From Bacteroidota bacterium (GTDB lineage: Bacteria > Bacteroidota > Ignavibacteria > UBA10030 > SZUA-254), in the NCBI GenBank assembly GCA_036522515.1, contig DATDFQ010000015.1, forward strand, positions 1 through 64,000: a DNA stretch of 64,000 bases, read 5' to 3'. Position 1 is the first letter of the stretch, and each line of letters starts with the position of its first letter. A program made the translations under genes and the position numbers. This document shows, piece after piece, positions 9,591-21,533 of the stretch. The notes under the pieces were generated by a model. The model searched no databases. It saw nothing but the letters and a program-made list of their open reading frames with translations, and was not told the DNA's origin.

Positions 9591-9615
9591 ATTTCAACGC
9601 TCACTTTTGTATGTT
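9587..9615 (+). promoter_or_regulatory. sigma70-type promoter of the first DUF1573 gene
   Basis: TTGAAT at 9587-9592 and TATGTT at 9610-9615 are separated by 17 bases, 28 bases before ATG 9644, which has a TGGAG ribosome-binding site. The -35 box overlaps the end of the preceding gene. Confidence 0.5.
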
Positions 9616-9643
9616 AGATATATCATTAAAACCTGGAGATGCT

Positions 9644-10342
9644 ATGAAACGCGTGATTTTCCCGATTTTTCTCTCTACACTGTTCGCCTTTTCCGGCCTT
9701 CTTGCTCAACCGAAAATCAGCATCGTGGGGGGAACCACGCTCGATTTTGGGGACGCCTTTACCGGACAAAAAATCGAGAAAGTGATCACCGTCAAGAACA
9801 CGGGGACCGATACCCTGCGCATCTCCGAGGTGAGGGCCCAGTGCGGATGCACCGCCACGATGATGTCCGAGCACGACAAGAACCTGGCTCCGGAGTCCGT
9901 CGGAAAGGTGTCGATCTCGTTCGACACGCATAACTACGGCGGGAGCAAGGTCTCGAAACAGGTCTACATCTCGTCCAACGACACGGGATCCCCGAAGGTC
10001 ACCGTCACCTTCAGCGCAAACGTCGTGAACGTCATGGAGATGGACCCGAAGATCCTTTCGTTCGACAACATGAAGCTCGATACGTCGTACACCAGAACGG
10101 TCACGATCACAAACCCCTCCCCGAAGAACCGGCTCAAAATCATCTCCGTGGATTCGAAACTCGAGAATCTCAAGGTGAACCTCATGAAAAACGAGCTCAT
10201 GCCGGGCGAAAAGACGCAGCTCCAGGCCGTCTTCCATCCGACGAAGACGGGGACGTTCCAGGGTTCGATCGAGCTCAAGACCGATTTTAACGTTCAGCCC
10301 CTGATGTTCCTCACCTATTACGCGTGGGTCAATAAGAAGTAA
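9644..10342 (+). CDS. exported DUF1573 domain protein (first of tandem pair)
   Basis: A 232-residue protein. Start ATG 9644 has a signal peptide (MKRVIFPIFLSTLFAFSGLLAQ) and a ribosome-binding site TGGAG; the long upstream extension of the frame is spurious because it runs across the promoter. The mature part holds an Ig-like DUF1573 domain with the hallmark FGD...VKNTGTDTLRISEV...CGCTAT, and a second beta-sandwich repeat from about residue 130 (MDPKILSFDNM). DUF1573 proteins are common exported proteins of Bacteroidota with no fixed function. It has its own promoter, so it is probably transcriptionally separate from the CoA genes on either side. Confidence 0.85.
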   Translation: MKRVIFPIFLSTLFAFSGLLAQPKISIVGGTTLDFGDAFTGQKIEKVITVKNTGTDTLRISEVRAQCGCTATMMSEHDKNLAPESVGKVSISFDTHNYGGSKVSKQVYISSNDTGSPKVTVTFSANVVNVMEMDPKILSFDNMKLDTSYTRTVTITNPSPKNRLKIISVDSKLENLKVNLMKNELMPGEKTQLQAVFHPTKTGTFQGSIELKTDFNVQPLMFLTYYAWVNKK

Positions 10343-10349
10343 TTTCGGA

Positions 10350-11072
10350 ATGATGGGAAGACTCAAGAGTCCCGTTCTCCCCTGGCTCCTCCTCTGCCTT
10401 GGTCCCGCGATTACACTGAGTCAACCCAGGCTCGATCTCGTCGGGGGGACGACATTTGATTTCGGCGACGTCTACGCGGGGACGACGGTCCACCGCGACC
10501 TCACCCTGAAAAACTCCGGCACCGACACGATGGTCATTTCCGACGTCAGCACCTCGTGCGGTTGCACCGGGACGCTCATGTCGAGCGATCACGTCCCGCC
10601 GAACGGAAACGGCACGCTCTCCATCAGCTTTAACTCCGCGAAATACGCCGGGAAGGTGTCGAAGGTCGTCACACTCAACACCAACGACACGTCCCACGGG
10701 CACGTCCGGATCACCTTCACCGCGAATGTCATCAAGTCCCTCTCGCTCGATCCGGAGTACCTCGTGTTTCACACGAGCGTCGATTCCTCCGTCACCCAGG
10801 ATCTCTCCATCGTGAATTCGGGCGCTTCCCGGGTGAGGATACTCTCCGCGACCTCCTCCTCCGACCGGCTCACCCTCAAATTGACGTCGGACAGAATCGA
10901 TCCGGGCGACGGCTCGGTCCTCAAGTGCACGCTCGCCCCCTCGGATCAGGGAGTCCTCAACGGCACGATCACGATCAAGACGGACCGCGAGAAAATCCCC
11001 GTCATCACCGTCCGTTTCTTCGCTCTCGTGGGCGCAAAGGGGACTCACCCCCGCGTCCCGAACGAAAACTAA
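10350..11072 (+). CDS. exported DUF1573 domain protein (second of tandem pair)
   Basis: A 240-residue paralogue of the preceding gene, starting 7 bases after its stop. A signal peptide ([17 protein letters not shown]) is followed by [31 protein letters not shown] and the CGCTGT motif of DUF1573, then a second Ig-like repeat ([15 protein letters not shown]). It is clearly a local duplication that has diverged strongly. It is probably co-transcribed with its neighbour and exported to the periplasm or outer surface. Function unknown. Confidence 0.83.
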   Translation: MMGRLKSPVLPWLLLCLGPAITLSQPRLDLVGGTTFDFGDVYAGTTVHRDLTLKNSGTDTMVISDVSTSCGCTGTLMSSDHVPPNGNGTLSISFNSAKYAGKVSKVVTLNTNDTSHGHVRITFTANVIKSLSLDPEYLVFHTSVDSSVTQDLSIVNSGASRVRILSATSSSDRLTLKLTSDRIDPGDGSVLKCTLAPSDQGVLNGTITIKTDREKIPVITVRFFALVGAKGTHPRVPNEN

Positions 11073-11089
11073 CCTGCGCTCCCCACGGC

Positions 11090-12292
11090 ATGGCCCGCGA
11101 AGAAGCGCTCCTCGTTGACGCTGTCCGTACGCCCATCGGCAGGTACGGCGGTGCCTTGCGCGATGTGAGGCCCGACGACCTCGGCGCTCTCGTCCTCCGG
11201 GCGTTGGCGGACCGCATGCGCCTTGAACCTGCCCTCGTGCAGGACGTCCTCTGGGGTTGCGCCAACCAGGCGGGCGAAGACAACCGGAATGTCGCCCGGA
11301 TGAGCGCCCTCCTCGCAGGCTTCCCCTCTTCTGTCCCGGGCACCACCGTCAACCGCCTCTGCGGATCGAGTCTTGACGCCGTCATCCACGCAACGCGCGC
11401 CATCTGGTCCGGAGACGCGGAGATGCTCGTCGCCGGCGGTGTGGAGAGCATGAGCCGCGCCCCCTACTCCCTGCCGAAAAATCAATCGGGCAGTTTCGGC
11501 AACACGACCGCTTACGATACGGCGCTCGGATGGCGTTATCCCAATCCCCGGTTGGCCGCCCTCTTTCCCCTCGAGTCGATGGGCGAAACCGCGGAGAATG
11601 TCGCGGAGAAATATGCGATCCCGAGGCAGGAGCAGGATGCGTTCGCCCTCGAAAGCCATCGCAAGGCTCTGCGCGCGCAGAAGGAGGGAACGTTCAAGGA
11701 TGAGTTGATCCCGGTCGATATTCCTTCGAAGAGCGGTCCAAAGACTGTCCGCGAAGACGAGGGCCCCCGGCCCGACACGTCGCTCGAGAAACTCGCCGCG
11801 CTGGTGCCGGCGTTCCGGAAAAACGGAACGGTGACGGCGGGAAATTCTTCCTCCCTGAACGACGGAGCCGCAGCCCTCCTCGTCGCCTCAGCAGCTATCG
11901 CTAAGAAGATGGGATGGAAACCTCTGGCACGCGTCGTTTCAACCGGCGTCGCCGGAGTCGATCCCCGCTTCATGGGGATGGGCCCCGTGCCCGCGGTCGA
12001 AGCCGCGCTCGGGAAAGCGGGGCTCACGATAAGCCAGATCGACCTGATAGAACTCAACGAAGCGTTCGCGTCGCAATCGATCGCAGTCGCCCGTGAACTT
12101 CATATCGATCCCGAAAAGCTGAACGTCAACGGGGGAGCGATCGCCCTGGGGCACCCGCTCGGATGCAGCGGCGCGAGGATCCTGACCACGCTACTGCACG
12201 AGATGAAGAGACGGAAGGCCCGCTACGGCATCGCCACGATGTGCATCGGCGTGGGCCAGGGTATAGCGGTCGTCGTGGAAGGAACCTCTTAA
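11090..12292 (+). CDS. acetyl-CoA C-acyltransferase (thiolase), PaaJ/PcaF-like
   Basis: A 400-residue thiolase of normal length starting at ATG 11090. Catalytic residues seen: Cys91 in [12 protein letters not shown], His355 in [16 protein letters not shown] and Cys385 in CIGVGQG; NEAFA is also present. The family cleaves 3-oxoacyl-CoA with CoA to acetyl-CoA plus a shortened acyl-Co[17 protein letters not shown] and the overall pattern fit 3-oxoadipyl-CoA/acetyl-CoA acyltransferases. With the PaaG-, PaaA- and PaaH-like genes upstream it completes a beta-oxidation-like series. Chain-length specificity cannot be read from sequence. It converges on the cstA operon across a twin-REP hairpin. Confidence 0.9.
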   Translation: MAREEALLVDAVRTPIGRYGGALRDVRPDDLGALVLRALADRMRLEPALVQDVLWGCANQAGEDNRNVARMSALLAGFPSSVPGTTVNRLCGSSLDAVIHATRAIWSGDAEMLVAGGVESMSRAPYSLPKNQSGSFGNTTAYDTALGWRYPNPRLAALFPLESMGETAENVAEKYAIPRQEQDAFALESHRKALRAQKEGTFKDELIPVDIPSKSGPKTVREDEGPRPDTSLEKLAALVPAFRKNGTVTAGNSSSLNDGAAALLVASAAIAKKMGWKPLARVVSTGVAGVDPRFMGMGPVPAVEAALGKAGLTISQIDLIELNEAFASQSIAVARELHIDPEKLNVNGGAIALGHPLGCSGARILTTLLHEMKRRKARYGIATMCIGVGQGIAVVVEGTS

Positions 12293-12294
12293 TT

Positions 12295-12378
12295 GTCATT
12301 CTGAGTCGCGAAGCGACGAAGAATCCCCCCCTTCAGGTTAGAACGACGTTTCAGATCCTTCGCTGCGCTCAGGATGAC
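12295..12378. repeat. twin REP-like inverted element (family A)
   Basis: A GTCATTCTGAG...GAAGAATC arm and an inverted GATCCTTCGCTGCGCTCAGG...GAC arm flank a short spacer between two convergent genes. A further AGGATGAC tail lies at 12391-12398. The same twin arrangement recurs at 35421-35496 and 38449-38524. It may act as a bidirectional stem-loop terminator between the thiolase and cstA. Confidence 0.75.
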
Positions 12379-12404
12379 AACCGAGCCCTTAGGATGACAA
12401 CGGG

Positions 12405-14257
<1,853 letters not shown>

Positions 14258-14258
<1 letters not shown>

Positions 14259-14623
14259 CAGAATGCGTGCTGAATGTGACGGAGAACGGGCTTGCCGCCC
14301 ACATACTCGACGGCGATGACGTCGAACCTGCACTCACGGTCGCTGATTCTCTTCTCGAAGAGGTACCCCCCGGCGATCTTCCTGATCTGGCGGCGCTTAT
14401 GAACCGTCACCGCCTCCTCCGGAGCGCCGTACGAGTCCGACCGGCGGGCCTTCACCTCGACGAAGACGAGCGTTTCGCCATCCTCGGCGACAATATCGAT
14501 TTCTCCCCTGCCGAATCTGTAATTCCGGTTGCGGATCCTGTAGCCTTGACGCTCGAGGTAGACCGCCGCCAGGTCCTCTCCTTCTGTTCCCCTCGCCTTC
14601 GAGCCGATCACCTCTCCCTCCAT
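14258..14623 (-). CDS. UPF0102 (YraN-like) putative endonuclease
   Basis: A 121-residue protein with the YraN pattern: [45 protein letters not shown] and [16 protein letters not shown] and V-E-V-K correspond to the PD-(D/E)xK nuclease-like core of this family, related to Holliday-junction resolvases. The biological role is not established. It overlaps rnhB by 16 bases, a common pairing in bacteria, and overlaps cstA by one base. Confidence 0.9.
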
Positions 14624-15237
14624 TCACCGGGGGCGCCGAACGCGGGCATCCGGAAACTCCGGCGGTGGATCTCGCACGGGCCGAGCGTCCGGATCGCGTC
14701 GAGGTGCTCCGGCGTCCCGTATCCTTTGTGTTTCGCGAATCCATAGCCGGGGTAGGCGCGGTCGCACTCCGTCATGATCCTGTCGCGCGTCACCTTGGCG
14801 ACGATCGAGGCTGCGGCGATGGAATAGCACATCGCATCGCCTCCGATGAGCGGCGTGAAGGGCACCCGGCCTCCGTCATACCTGGGGCCGTCGACCAGGA
14901 GGTGGTCCGGAGCCGGGTCGAGCTGTGAAACCGCTCCCGCCATCGCTTGCATCGTCGCCTTTAGAATATTCACACGATCGATCTCCGTGTGGGGGACGAC
15001 CCCGACGCCCACGCTGATCGCTCCGTGGGTGATCAGTTCAAAGAGCTCCTCGCGGCGCGACGGCGACAGCTTCTTCGAATCGTCGATGCCCTCGATCCAG
15101 GCGCCGGGATTTGCGATGACGGCGGCGGCGACGACAGGTCCCGCGAGCGGGCCGCGCCCCGCCTCGTCGACTCCCGCCAGGAAACGGGCTCCCCGGTCCC
15201 AATAAATGCGTTCCGTCTTGAAATCGAGCCCGGCCAT
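14608..15237 (-). CDS. rnhB: ribonuclease HII
   Basis: A 209-residue enzyme removing ribonucleotides and RNA primers from DNA-RNA hybrids. Seen: GVDEAGRGPLAGPVVAAAV with catalytic Asp24/Glu25, DDSKKLSPSRRE, LLVDG and the YSIAAASIVAKVTRDRIM helix. The length matches the family. It sits one base after the Omp85 stop and overlaps yraN downstream, so translation is probably coupled. Cytoplasmic; metal-dependent. Confidence 0.96.
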   Translation of the reverse strand: MAGLDFKTERIYWDRGARFLAGVDEAGRGPLAGPVVAAAVIANPGAWIEGIDDSKKLSPSRREELFELITHGAISVGVGVVPHTEIDRVNILKATMQAMAGAVSQLDPAPDHLLVDGPRYDGGRVPFTPLIGGDAMCYSIAAASIVAKVTRDRIMTECDRAYPGYGFAKHKGYGTPEHLDAIRTLGPCEIHRRSFRMPAFGAPGEWRER

Positions 15238-15238
15238 G

Positions 15239-16858
15239 TCAGAATTCGTTTGCCAATCCGAAATGGAGCTTCCCTTCGCCGAACGAATCTCCCTCGCCGA
15301 ACGCGATGCTCACCCCGATCGATCCGAGCGCCGTGGCAAGGCGTACTCCGACGCCGTAACCGTACTTGAGTTTTTGAGACGCGGGGCGTTCTTCGGGGGT
15401 AATCGCGGGGCCGGGAGCGGAGACGTCGGCGGGGAGGTAATAGTACCCCGCATCCAGAAAGCCGTAGACAAACGTCCTCCGGGCGAGAATGAACCGGTAC
15501 TCCGCGTTCATCCAGGCGATCCGCGATCCCAGAAACTCATTCTCACGGTATCCGCGCAGGGTGTTCGTTCCGCCGAACCGGTAGAGATCGCTCAGCTCCA
15601 CCCGGTCGGCCGTGATCTGGCGGCCGTGCAGTCCGATCGCCGCTACCTGCCTCGAAGCCGTCTCCGCGTAGAGGTCGGCGTCCACGCTCACCGTCTGCAC
15701 GGTGCCGCCCCTGGGAGGGGGCGCCGACAGCGCGGGCAGGCTGAACACTCTCTTGTTCCCGATCCGGTAACCGGTGCGATAGAGGGCGCCGGAGGACGGG
15801 CTTGCCGGATCGTCACGCGAATCGAACCGGACGTCGAGGCCCGCGGTGACGGTGCGGCTGTCCGAAACGCTCTGGAGCGCCGCGGTGCTCGACGGGATGA
15901 CGGCGGAATGACTGAACACGCCCCCGACCGAGAGCGACCCTGTCAGCAGCAAATCGGCTTTGAACTCCACGCCCCGCGCGACGTAGGAGCTATCCTGCTG
16001 CCGCTGTCTGAACCCCGCGGCGAGGCTGACGGGCTGATCGAGAATCCAGGGCTCGACATACTGGAGCGCGATCTCCTGGCTCTCCGAGTTATCCCTCTGC
16101 CAGTGGACGTCGAGCTTCCGGGCCGTGCCGAAGAGGTTGTGCATGGAGACGGTGACAAGCCCTGAGAAAGCTCCTGCCTCCCCCTGCTTCGCGCCCGGCG
16201 CATACCCGAGAATCCCGTCGAACGTATTGGCGTTTCCCTCTTCCACCTTGATCAGAAGTCCGGCCCCGGCCGGGGATGGGGCGGTGGAGCCTCCGGGGGC
16301 GTGCCCCGGTGCCTGAAGCACATAGAGCTCGGGGCTGCTGACGCTCGAAAAAATTCCGAGGCGGTTCAGGCGCGTCCGGATCCGGTTCACTTTTTCTTCA
16401 TCGTACGGCTCATGCAACCGGACGCCGGTCTCCCGGACGATGACCCGGTCCTTCGTTTCGCGGTTGCCGGTCACGGTAATCTCATCGATCGTCACCGGGG
16501 GTCCTTCGTCGATGAGGAGGCTTACGTCCATCCCGCCGTTAGCGCTGTCGGACGCGAGGGAGATCTCCCCGATTTCGACTTTTGCGAAGGGGCGGCCGTT
16601 CCGGTCATACATGGAAAGAAGGGCGTCGATATCGCGCTCGAGGAGTCCAGGATCGAGGATGCCGCCTGCGTGCGTGGAGAATCCCTTCAGTATCTGGGGG
16701 GTGGAAATCAGGGCATTGCCCGAGCAGCTCAGGCTCGCAATCCGGATCTGTTCGCTACCGGACTCCCTGGCGGAATCCCTGGCCGAATCCCCGGCGGGAT
16801 TGCCGGCACGGGCCGGGGGGTGGATCAGCAGACAGCCGAGAGCGAGAAGCCAGCGCAT
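15239..16858 (-). CDS. Omp85/BamA-TamA-like outer-membrane beta-barrel protein with POTRA domains
   Basis: About 539 residues from ATG 16858, where a signal peptide (MRWLLALGCLLIHPPARA) begins; the frame upstream is not signal-like. Residues ~30-200 contain POTRA-type repeats (ILDPGLLERDIDALLSMY, VTIDEITVTGNRETKDRVI, YDEEKVNRIRTRLNRLGIF). The rest is a beta-barrel with alternating aromatic strands, FGGTNTLRGYRENEFLGSR (the Omp85 'RGY' loop region) and a C-terminal strand ending in Phe. With few POTRAs it resembles TamA-like or short BamA paralogues rather than the main BamA. Likely role: outer-membrane insertion or export. It follows the GWxTD gene by 28 bases. Confidence 0.87.
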   Translation of the reverse strand: MRWLLALGCLLIHPPARAGNPAGDSARDSARESGSEQIRIASLSCSGNALISTPQILKGFSTHAGGILDPGLLERDIDALLSMYDRNGRPFAKVEIGEISLASDSANGGMDVSLLIDEGPPVTIDEITVTGNRETKDRVIVRETGVRLHEPYDEEKVNRIRTRLNRLGIFSSVSSPELYVLQAPGHAPGGSTAPSPAGAGLLIKVEEGNANTFDGILGYAPGAKQGEAGAFSGLVTVSMHNLFGTARKLDVHWQRDNSESQEIALQYVEPWILDQPVSLAAGFRQRQQDSSYVARGVEFKADLLLTGSLSVGGVFSHSAVIPSSTAALQSVSDSRTVTAGLDVRFDSRDDPASPSSGALYRTGYRIGNKRVFSLPALSAPPPRGGTVQTVSVDADLYAETASRQVAAIGLHGRQITADRVELSDLYRFGGTNTLRGYRENEFLGSRIAWMNAEYRFILARRTFVYGFLDAGYYYLPADVSAPGPAITPEERPASQKLKYGYGVGVRLATALGSIGVSIAFGEGDSFGEGKLHFGLANEF

Positions 16859-16886
16859 GGAGCCTCTGGGGAGGGAGATTCCCGTC

Positions 16887-18223
16887 TTAGCGCGGCCGCG
16901 TCCGCCACACATCCCAGATCGGCGTCTGGAGCCGGTAGTCGCCGAACCCTGTTGCGTCGATGAATATGAACTCACGATTCAGTTCGTAGTAGGTCCAGAC
17001 CTCGTACGGCTTCGCGTCGATGTCGAACGGATGCCTCTCGATGTTGCTCGCCGGGCCGAAGATGATGTACACCATCCCCATGTCCGTCTTCCAGCCGTCG
17101 ACGTAATGGCTGAAGTGCTTGTTGGCATACGCGACCCGGTTGTAATACTCTTCCATCAGTTCGTTCCGCTCGGTCCCCGGAGTCGGATCCTTTTTCTTCC
17201 AAAACTCGCGGAACATCTCCCTCTTCTCCGCGGGGGTCGATTTCTTCATCTCGTCGATCTTGTCCTTGTCGGTGATGTACTGGAGCTCGTCGATCGCCAG
17301 ATCGAGGTCGGTGATCGAAACGGGGACTCCCCTCCAGTGGATCGTGAAGGCGCGAAGGGCGGCGGCGCGGGGAAGAGGCGTTCGTCCGCCCCCCGTTCCA
17401 CCGAGAGGCGTGACCACGGATTCGACCGTGTACTCACCCGCGCCCAACCGGGAACCGTCGACCTTCACGAACAGCGGTTTCCGCTCTCCCCCGACGTGCT
17501 GGGCCGACGTGTCCCGCTGGACGGTATCGCCCCGGGCGTTTCCGATGTTGACGACGATCCGCGCGGAGTCCGCCCCGACGCGGTCATACAGTTCAAAGAA
17601 GAGGTAGAACCCGTCGCTCAGGTTGGCGACGTTCCCGGAGATATTGGGATAGACGACTTTTTTGTCCTTGTCCGTGCCGAGCCGGTTGACCAGCATGATG
17701 TCGCTCATGCAGAATGGCGGATTCGCGAAATCCCGGACCGTCACCTTTCGCTGCCCCCGCGTAGTCTTCTTCGTGTCGTTATCGCTCACCTGGATCGTCA
17801 CGTTGTACGTCCCGGGCGGGAGGAGGAACGACTTCTGGCTCAGGTTGCCCGCATGGGGGGAGATCGTCTCTTCATATTCTTTTGTCTCGACCTTTTCGGT
17901 CCAGATCTTTTCGGTGACCAGCTTGTTGAGCGAGTCGGTCACGTCGACCGTCACGTCGTACGAGCTGTAAAAGACGTCGTTGTCGCGCGAGAAGTGAAGG
18001 TCCTCGTACGGCACTTCCACGTAGGCGTCGAGACGGCTCTGTTTCGTCTGGTCCCCGGCGAAGCAGAGGAGATCGAAATAGAGCAGGGGGAGATCGGGAA
18101 GCTGAAAGGCGGCCGCATCGTCCTGCGCCCGGACCGGGCACCGCCCCAGCAGGAGCGCAGCCGACGGAAGCGCGACGCGGAGCGCCAGCCGGAGCGCGGC
18201 GCCGAGCTGAGCGTTCCTACGCT

Positions 18224-18227
<4 letters not shown>
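16887..18227 (-). CDS. GWxTD domain-containing exported protein
   Basis: A 446-residue protein. The start is GTG (GTGA overlap with the rimO stop), followed by a signal peptide (LALRVALPSAALLLGRCPVRAQ). The C-terminal ~120 residues carry GWKTDMGMVYIIFGPASNIERHP, the defining GWxTD signature, and end with VWRTRPR. The central part has beta-rich segments typical of the family (FELYDRVGADSARIVV). Function is unknown; such proteins are widespread in the FCB group. Its tight pairing with an Omp85-type gene suggests a role at the outer membrane, which is inference only. Confidence 0.88.
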
Positions 18228-19525
<1,298 letters not shown>

Positions 19526-19527
19526 GA

Positions 19528-20475
19528 TCAACTAAAAAGGATGAAGTCCAGATAAAGATACACAAGGGGGGCTACCAAAAGCAAACTGTCGAACCGGTCG
19601 AACACGCCGCCGTGCCCGGGGATGAGTGCCGAGGAATCCTTGACCCCCGCGTCCCGTTTAAAGAGGGATTCGATCAGGTCGCCGAGCTGCCCGAAGACGC
19701 CCACGAGAGCTCCGATGACGACCGCGCTGCCCGCCGTCAGATAGCCGAGGACGAGATACTTCGCGGCGAGCGAGGCCCCGACGGCCGCAACGAAACCGGC
19801 TGCCGCCCCCTCCCAGCTCTTGTTCGGGCTGACGCGGGGATAGAGCTTGTGGCGCCCGAACGCGGAGCCGACGTGGAACGCCGCGCTGTCGCAGATCCAG
19901 ATGGTCGCCAGCACCGAGAGCACGGTGGAGCCTCCCCAGCGGTAGACCCTCTCGATCGTCTCCGGATCGGTGAAGCTCGATTCGCTCGCAAAAAACCGGA
20001 GCATCGGGAAATCGAGCGGCACGAAGACCTCCCGGATGCCGATCAATGTGCCGAAAAAGAGGGAAATATAGAGGAGCCCGAAGAGCGTCACCGAAAGGTT
20101 GAGCACCGGAGACCCCTGGTTCCGGAAGAGCTCGATGAGGCTCAGCCCGGCAACTGCGAGCAGCAGGATAATGAGGAGCAACTGGGCCTGCGACGGGAAC
20201 GGGAACGAGAACCCCGCCGACTCGGCGAGCCCTGCGAGGCCGGTCCGGAGCTTCGCATGATAGAACGAGAGATTGATGAGAAACCCCAGGACGATGCCGG
20301 TCGCGGCGATCGGCTTCGCCCCCTTCGCCGCGGCGATCGCATAGAATTCGGAAAGCGCGAGCGTGGAAATGAGCGCGACAAACAGGAAGAACCAGAGCCC
20401 TCCCGCCATGCAGAGGAGGACGATGACGGGAATGGCCACGATCGCCGTCAGCACGCGAAGTTTCAGGTTGGTCAC
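19528..20475 (-). CDS. cdsA: phosphatidate cytidylyltransferase
   Basis: A 315-residue membrane enzyme making CDP-diacylglycerol from phosphatidate and CTP. Multiple transmembrane helices precede the C-terminal signature: SPNKSWEGAAAGF, FGQLGDLIESLFKRDAGVKDSS and PGHGGVFDRFDSLL. GTG start with a GTGA overlap to the CPBP gene. Within the same operon and with plsY elsewhere in the window it supplies phospholipid precursors. Confidence 0.95.
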   Translation of the reverse strand: MTNLKLRVLTAIVAIPVIVLLCMAGGLWFFLFVALISTLALSEFYAIAAAKGAKPIAATGIVLGFLINLSFYHAKLRTGLAGLAESAGFSFPFPSQAQLLLIILLLAVAGLSLIELFRNQGSPVLNLSVTLFGLLYISLFFGTLIGIREVFVPLDFPMLRFFASESSFTDPETIERVYRWGGSTVLSVLATIWICDSAAFHVGSAFGRHKLYPRVSPNKSWEGAAAGFVAAVGASLAAKYLVLGYLTAGSAVVIGALVGVFGQLGDLIESLFKRDAGVKDSSALIPGHGGVFDRFDSLLLVAPLVYLYLDFILFS

Positions 20476-21533
20476 TCTGCCGGTTCCCTTTCTTCTTCAA
20501 GGTGATCGCCCGCGCGGGGGGCGGTGATGCGGATCAGGTAAAAGGTGGTCAGGAGAAAGATCACGCCAAAAAACCAGAAGGTCGCAAGAAGGATCCCGGG
20601 GGAGAGCCGTTCGGGGTCTCCCACCACAACGGAATCCTGGTCCATGTGGAGATAACTCGCAACGCACGCGATCGCGTTGTTGAAAAAATGGGCCGAGACG
20701 GAGGACCAGATGCTGTTCGCCCGGTAGGCGACGAAGCCCAGGTACATGCCGAGGGCCGCAAGGGGAACGAAATTGAACGGGTTCAGGTGAAACGCGCCGA
20801 AGAGAATGCCCGTGAGGACGATTGCCCGAACGGGCCCCATATGACGTTCGAACGATCGCTGGATCAGGCCCCGGAAGAGAAGCTCTTCGACCAGCGCGGG
20901 CACAAGCGCGAGGACGACGACCACCCAGAGGAGTTCCGGCACCGAATTCGAGCCGACGAGCAGGTTCAGGAGCTTCTCCATCAGCTGGGACAATTCCCGG
21001 ACGATCTTCTGAAGCTCTTCGGGGAGCGGGATCTTCTCCTGCACGACGAGATAGATCTGGAGCATCTCCTGGAGGGAGAAGATGCCGATGATGGGCACCA
21101 GGATCGTGCGCACGTCCGGCACGTTGAGACGGAGGAACCACCGGGGCGAAAGTGTCGCAAACCGGACCAGGAGGAGCGTCGGGCCGAGCACCAGCAGGAG
21201 TTCTCCGAGCGCAGTGGCCAGCCTGTAACCCGCGATATTTCCGGCGCCCGGTTCGGCGCCGAAGATCAGGAGCGTGAGCGCCCCGCCGATGATTTGGTAG
21301 GTGAAAAAAATGATCCCCAGCGAGACGACGGCGAACACGATCGGAGAGATGCCGTGCCTCTCGGTGAAGGGAATCCGGAGAGGAGGAGCGGCTCTCTGAA
21401 CCTCTGCCTGAACCTCGCCCTGAGACTCGGCCTGAGGCTCGGCCTGAGACTCGGCCTGAGGCTCGGCCTGAGGCTCGGATTGAGACTCCGGCCGCGACTC
21501 TGGTGAACCGGGCTGCGTCGGGGGGAACTCCAT
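20472..21533 (-). CDS. CPBP family intramembrane metalloprotease with Q/E/S-rich repeat N-terminus
   Basis: A 353-residue membrane protein of the CAAX-protease/bacteriocin-processing (CPBP) family. The three signature motifs are present: EELLFRG (ALVEELLFRGLIQRSF), FGAFHLNPF and HFFNNAIAC, carrying the Glu-Glu, His and His/Asn residues of the active site. The first ~45 residues are a low-complexity cytoplasmic tail of PESQ/AEPQ/AESQ units encoded by a 12-base tandem repeat. The tail precedes the first helix and its length is probably variable. The substrate is unknown. One-base overlap with the upstream gene. Confidence 0.88.
   Translation of the reverse strand: MEFPPTQPGSPESRPESQSEPQAEPQAESQAEPQAESQGEVQAEVQRAAPPLRIPFTERHGISPIVFAVVSLGIIFFTYQIIGGALTLLIFGAEPGAGNIAGYRLATALGELLLVLGPTLLLVRFATLSPRWFLRLNVPDVRTILVPIIGIFSLQEMLQIYLVVQEKIPLPEELQKIVRELSQLMEKLLNLLVGSNSVPELLWVVVVLALVPALVEELLFRGLIQRSFERHMGPVRAIVLTGILFGAFHLNPFNFVPLAALGMYLGFVAYRANSIWSSVSAHFFNNAIACVASYLHMDQDSVVVGDPERLSPGILLATFWFFGVIFLLTTFYLIRITAPRAGDHLEEEREPAE
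21405..21495. repeat. 12-base tandem repeat in the CPBP protease gene
   Basis: About seven imperfect copies of the plus-strand unit GCCTGAGRCTCG encode the alternating EPQA/ESQA residues at the N-terminus of the protein. The unit is a multiple of three, so copy-number change would keep the frame. Confidence 0.85.
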
